A DNA stretch of 64,000 nucleotides from Setophaga petechia (lineage: Eukaryota; Chordata; Aves; Passeriformes; Parulidae). How positions within the stretch are numbered: the stretch's first letter is position 1; every line of letters starts with the position of its first letter. Positions 60,464 to 64,000 of the stretch are shown here, in pieces. The translations under genes were made by a program, and so were the position numbers. The notes under the pieces were generated by a model. It saw only the letters and a program-made list of their open reading frames with translations. It was not told the DNA's origin and did not search any database. The stretch is taken from positions 29,444,557-29,508,556 of the forward strand of contig JANCRA010000008.1 in assembly GCA_024362935.1 (NCBI GenBank), given 5' to 3'.

Positions 60464-60990
60464 TGTGTAGAAATTAAACTCCAAATAGCCACTTCCTTTC
60501 CCTTCCGCCCTCTCCAACAGGAGAGGGACAAAGGCAGAGACCATGGGTTGAGATAACAATTTACTGAAAGCAAACAGCAGTGGACTGAGAAATGCCCAGT
60601 AACAGCAACAATATTAATAACAAGAGTATACAAAAGGAGAAGGTGCTTTACACACAAAAAGGTGTTCACCATCTTGACATAGTTCTGGTGTGGCTGCTGG
60701 GACAAAGACAATGGGCTGCTCCGACACACAGCAACATGTGGTTTCCCCAGACAAAGACAGGGTGGCAAGTGCTCCCCACAGCACTCTCCTTGTCCCTGAG
60801 CTGGGAACAGGAAAACAATAGACAGCTCCCAAAAGCTAGATTTTGTCCATTTTGAGCCACACTGCTGTTTTGGAGGCTGGACTCAATTCCGCACAGCTAC
60901 GGCTGGCACTGGCGTCGCCGCCTTTGACTGCCCTGTCCAGGCCCACTTGGCTTCTTTCAGCTTGGGTCAGACTCAGCTGAGGTCTACACA
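60464..60990 (-). mobile_element. Solo LTR of an endogenous retrovirus, minus strand
   Basis: A 527-bp block with perfect 7-bp terminal inverted repeats, TGTGTAG (60464-60470) and CTACACA (60984-60990), the TG...CA form of retroviral LTRs. Reading the minus strand, the 5' half is G+C-rich. A TATA-like TTTTGTATACTCTTG follows (about 60621-60635), then an AGTAAA signal (60560-60565) just before 'TTATCTCAACCCATGG'. That motif is shared by many avian LTRs near the R/U5 region. The remaining U5 is 'TCTGCCTTTGTCCCTCTCC'. No retroviral genes lie on either side, so it is a solo LTR. Flanks (ACACAG before, TTAGGA after) show no target-site duplication. The 155-codon minus-strand ORF (60301-60768) is mostly LTR sequence and is not a gene. 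Confidence 0.8.
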
Positions 60991-63900
60991 TTAGGATCTA
61001 CAATAACTTAGCAAAGGATTACTGTTACTGGATTACTTTAGCTGATACAGCCCATTTAAATATGACTCCTTAATAGACCTGCTGTCTTAGATGAGGGCAA
61101 CTGTTTACCCAGGGATAATTCTGCTCTTTTATTTTTCCCAGTCTTCTGTACCCTACTGCAGTGACAAAAATTAAACAAATGCTTCCTAGAGATAGTAAAA
61201 CAACTGAACAGAATAAGATTACTTGCCATTTCTGGTGCCTTCCTTTCTCTCTGCAGTACATAAGACAGCAGTGTGGCTTCATTCAGCCTTCCAGCTTCTG
61301 GACTCAGATATGGGATATATACATGGCATATATGGTGCTGTTTCCTTTTCTAATTTTGTTTCAACTTTCTAGTAATATCCATCCTTTTTTACATAATTCT
61401 TAGTCGTTCCCATTGATTTCATTAGTGCTGCATCCCATTTTTTAAAATTAAGAGTAGAGCTTATCATCTTGTCTGCTCCTGTACTGACTTTCACTTGGAT
61501 GCATCATTACTTCCTTACACAGAAGCATTTAAAAGCACTTCAGACTGATGTCTCATTTAATCTACCACACCCCCTTTAAACTTAATATAGGGGTTTGAAG
61601 CTACCTTTTACTCCCCTTCTGCAGAACTGTTCCTTTCAGAATTTTTGTTTTAGCATCCGTTTTCCTTCACATCACTCTCTAGTGCTAATAACAACGTTTC
61701 CATGAAAATGCGTGGATTTTCAACTATATTAACATTTTCAAAAAATATTATCTTTCTTGGGAAAATTTAATTAATCAACACATATGTGTGACCCCAAAAA
61801 CTTCCATAATAAAATCTTTCTGTTTATTTTTCAGTTTTCCAGCAGTCTATCCAATACCCTGGTCTATTTAGTTCTCATGTTGTACTGTAGTTAATATTTT
61901 ATAGCTCTTACTTGAATGGTAAAGATTATCTTATTTTCTATTTCAAAGTTTAATATTGCTTCATTTCAGAAATTCCCATCTGAGTCATGCCTTATGTTTC
62001 CCTACATATTCTCATTTTAAGTTCAGACCCTGTTGCTCACAAATTGGAAGCAGATATTCTAAATATTTTCTAAAGAAAGATTTCTCAGAGATAATCTAAG
62101 AAGTAGATGCAGGTTTTCTGACAGCATTCAAACAGATATATATTTATATAATATATATAAGCTTTTAAAAAATCTAGATCTACATACACATATGCGCAGA
62201 ACCTGTTCATGTATGTGCGCAGACAAACACCACACATACAGTTATGATGTATCACCCAGTAGCTGTCCACTTTGTCTTCTGCTTTATAACAACGTAAAAA
62301 ACTTTTTTTTCCTTTCATTCATCCTTTCTTGAAGTTTGACTTTTGGCCATCACCTTTTAGCAGTTTTGTGAAATAATTTTCTGTGAAAGAATGACATCAT
62401 ACATCCCAGAGGTATTTACTGCTGAGTTATAATCCTGCATATAAATGCTTATCTCTCACTCCTCCTGAACATGGAGAGGCAAGTATAAACACCTGTAAAA
62501 AAATTATAGAGCAGTGTATGAATATGTATGCTTTTAAAATGCAATAATGTGAAAAATAGAACTTTTGTAGTTTGCAAGGAATTGAATGAACAATATGTTT
62601 GCCTTTGCTAAATTACTTAGTTGTCAAAATAAATTCTTGCAACAAAAAGCAGGATGGCTTTCAGTCCTGTAGAATGAAGTTAAGAAACTACTAAAAGTCT
62701 TTCAATATGCAAGTTTCAAATCAGCCCCGAATAAACAACTTTAGCCCTAAAATACAGAGGAAAAAGCTCAGTTAAAACGAGGTGTGCAACCTTTACACAT
62801 TTGTGCTCTTACTTGCTTTCTCACACTAAATAAAGGGGGTTTTATAAGTATTTTCCTTGTATTTCCATATAGCTGTGCTATCTCACATACTTTTTCCAAA
62901 ATGTCAGTTCATTTCTTAATATGATCTTTTTATTACCACTTTTTAGAACATTATGAGGTTTTATTTCATTTTTCATCCTTGACCCTCTCAAAGCAGAATA
63001 TTGAATGCTGGTGATTTTGGGGTTAAGTTCATTGCATGTCCCAAACACTTAGAGAGAATTTTATGAAAAATTAAATATTTTTAATGACAACTTTTTCAGG
63101 ATATTTCTCCATCTCTTACAAGGGTCTTATTAATTGTCAAAGTGATAGAGAATGAGACTAACCACGATATATGTGATGTTTGAAAGACCTCTGAATACAT
63201 CCTACAATATGGGAATTGTTTGAACATTAAATTTTCCCATTTTTTATTTTAATAAAACCTTTTTTAAAAAGAAAATGAGGAGGTGAAGAGGATTTTTTTT
63301 TTTTTGGTAATTTGGATGTCATTAGTTTTGCACTTAAACCGGGATTTGTCTCACCTCACATGGCTGAGAAATCTCTTATGAAACTTCATCTTTCTGTAAG
63401 CAATGTTTTGCTTCTTTGCTTCCAAGGAAATTTGAGCAATTAGGATACTAATTTAGGCCCTAAAAAATCACAAAGGATGGTTTTGAATTGTCTTGCTTAT
63501 ATCATGGATCTTCACGCTAAAGCCAGCTCACACATACAGAGATGCTTCACATTACTATGGACCTTTGTACTACTGATCAGAAAAAATTCTATTCAATTTA
63601 ATAATCTGAGCTAGGTGAACCTTGCAGATGTTTCTTGCCACTACTGTTCTTTCAGTGTTGCTCTTTGCTTCTTTTTCTTAAGATCAATCAAATTATGTTT
63701 GATCCAAACCCATAATGACTTGAAAAGCAAGTTCTTTGCAGTGAGCAGGCTGCAAGCAGCTGGGCTGCTGAGAGGTCTTCCTCTTCATGTTGGATTTCTA
63801 ATGTCAAATTTTCTCTCTTTTTCAGTCAGCAGTACAGGTCCTTATTTCCACCTTCATTGAGCAGTGAGTGCATGGTGTGCAGCCCTACCAGGCTAAATAG

Positions 63901-64000
63901 AAAAGCTGAGTAGGTCTACCTGGCAGGTGCCAATTCTTCCTTCCTTATGGGAATGGTTTTGCAAAATCAAGATGACAATATATCATAGCACCTCATATTG
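60991..64000. other. Non-coding to the window end
   Basis: About 3 kb of A+T-rich sequence. A TA-rich stretch lies at 62134-62160 and a T13 run at about 63293-63305. ORFs of 70-81 codons are unremarkable. No transposon or gene signature was recognised. Confidence 0.5.
62134..62160. repeat. TA-rich simple repeat
   Basis: Imperfect (TA)n, followed by an A/T-rich stretch with ATCTAGAT and CATATG palindromes. Low-complexity sequence. Confidence 0.7.

Noticed and set aside
60301..60768. 155-codon ORF on the minus strand
   Set aside because: Most of it is LTR sequence (60464-60990). No protein similarity is recognised.
1..64000. CRISPR arrays, operons, prokaryotic genes or phage
   Set aside because: No regularly spaced repeats, no dense coding and no Shine-Dalgarno/start arrangement. 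Avian CR1 and LTR elements place the sequence in a bird nuclear genome.

Overview
This window looks like non-coding DNA from a bird nucleus, most likely a songbird. It is A+T-rich and has no operons, Shine-Dalgarno sites or long bacterial-type ORFs. I recognise no cellular protein-coding gene, tRNA or rRNA in the 64 kb. The recognisable content is a set of decayed retrotransposons in otherwise unique sequence. Most are CR1 LINE fragments, the dominant avian LINE. They were identified by the avian CR1 3' end (degenerate ATTCTRTG-type repeats beside a 'TTGGACTAGATGATC' block) and by pieces of the CR1 reverse transcriptase. The rest are solo LTRs of endogenous retroviruses. One (39242-39664) closely resembles an LTR family I know from passerine genomes, which is the main basis for 'songbird'. 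All family assignments come from memory of consensus sequences; no database was searched.

Layout: 1-8 kb holds three or four CR1 pieces (1031-1143, 2936-3053, 3076-3560, 3914-3969) and, at 7850-8240, an older amniote-type CR1 3' end on the minus strand. From 8.2 to 23.8 kb I see almost no recognisable repeats, only G/T tracts and small tandem duplications. At 23849-24788 is the longest CR1 copy, with a frameshifted RT C-terminal region. At 26851-27290 is a minus-strand CR1. At 32303-32939 is a CR1 3' end split by a solo LTR (32461-32867). At 36460-36800 is a second ancient CR1. The songbird-type LTR follows at 39242-39664. Three more CR1 pieces lie at 41696-42230, 43178-43603 and 47826-47941 (the last on the minus strand), a possible small LTR at 44595-44863, and another RT-bearing CR1 at 49477-50088. 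A well-preserved minus-strand CR1 3' region lies at 57462-57962, and a 527-bp minus-strand LTR with 7-bp terminal inverted repeats at 60464-60990.

The window reads as a gene desert or a large intron. The longest ORFs (about 140-170 codons) are all explained by LTRs or by sequence antisense to CR1. I found no convincing new biological system. The observations worth a second look are the LTR-in-CR1 nesting, the two ancient CR1 remnants, the loss of the RT catalytic motif in both RT-bearing copies, recurring G/T-only tracts, two clean hairpins, two weak exon candidates and one small cysteine-rich ORF.
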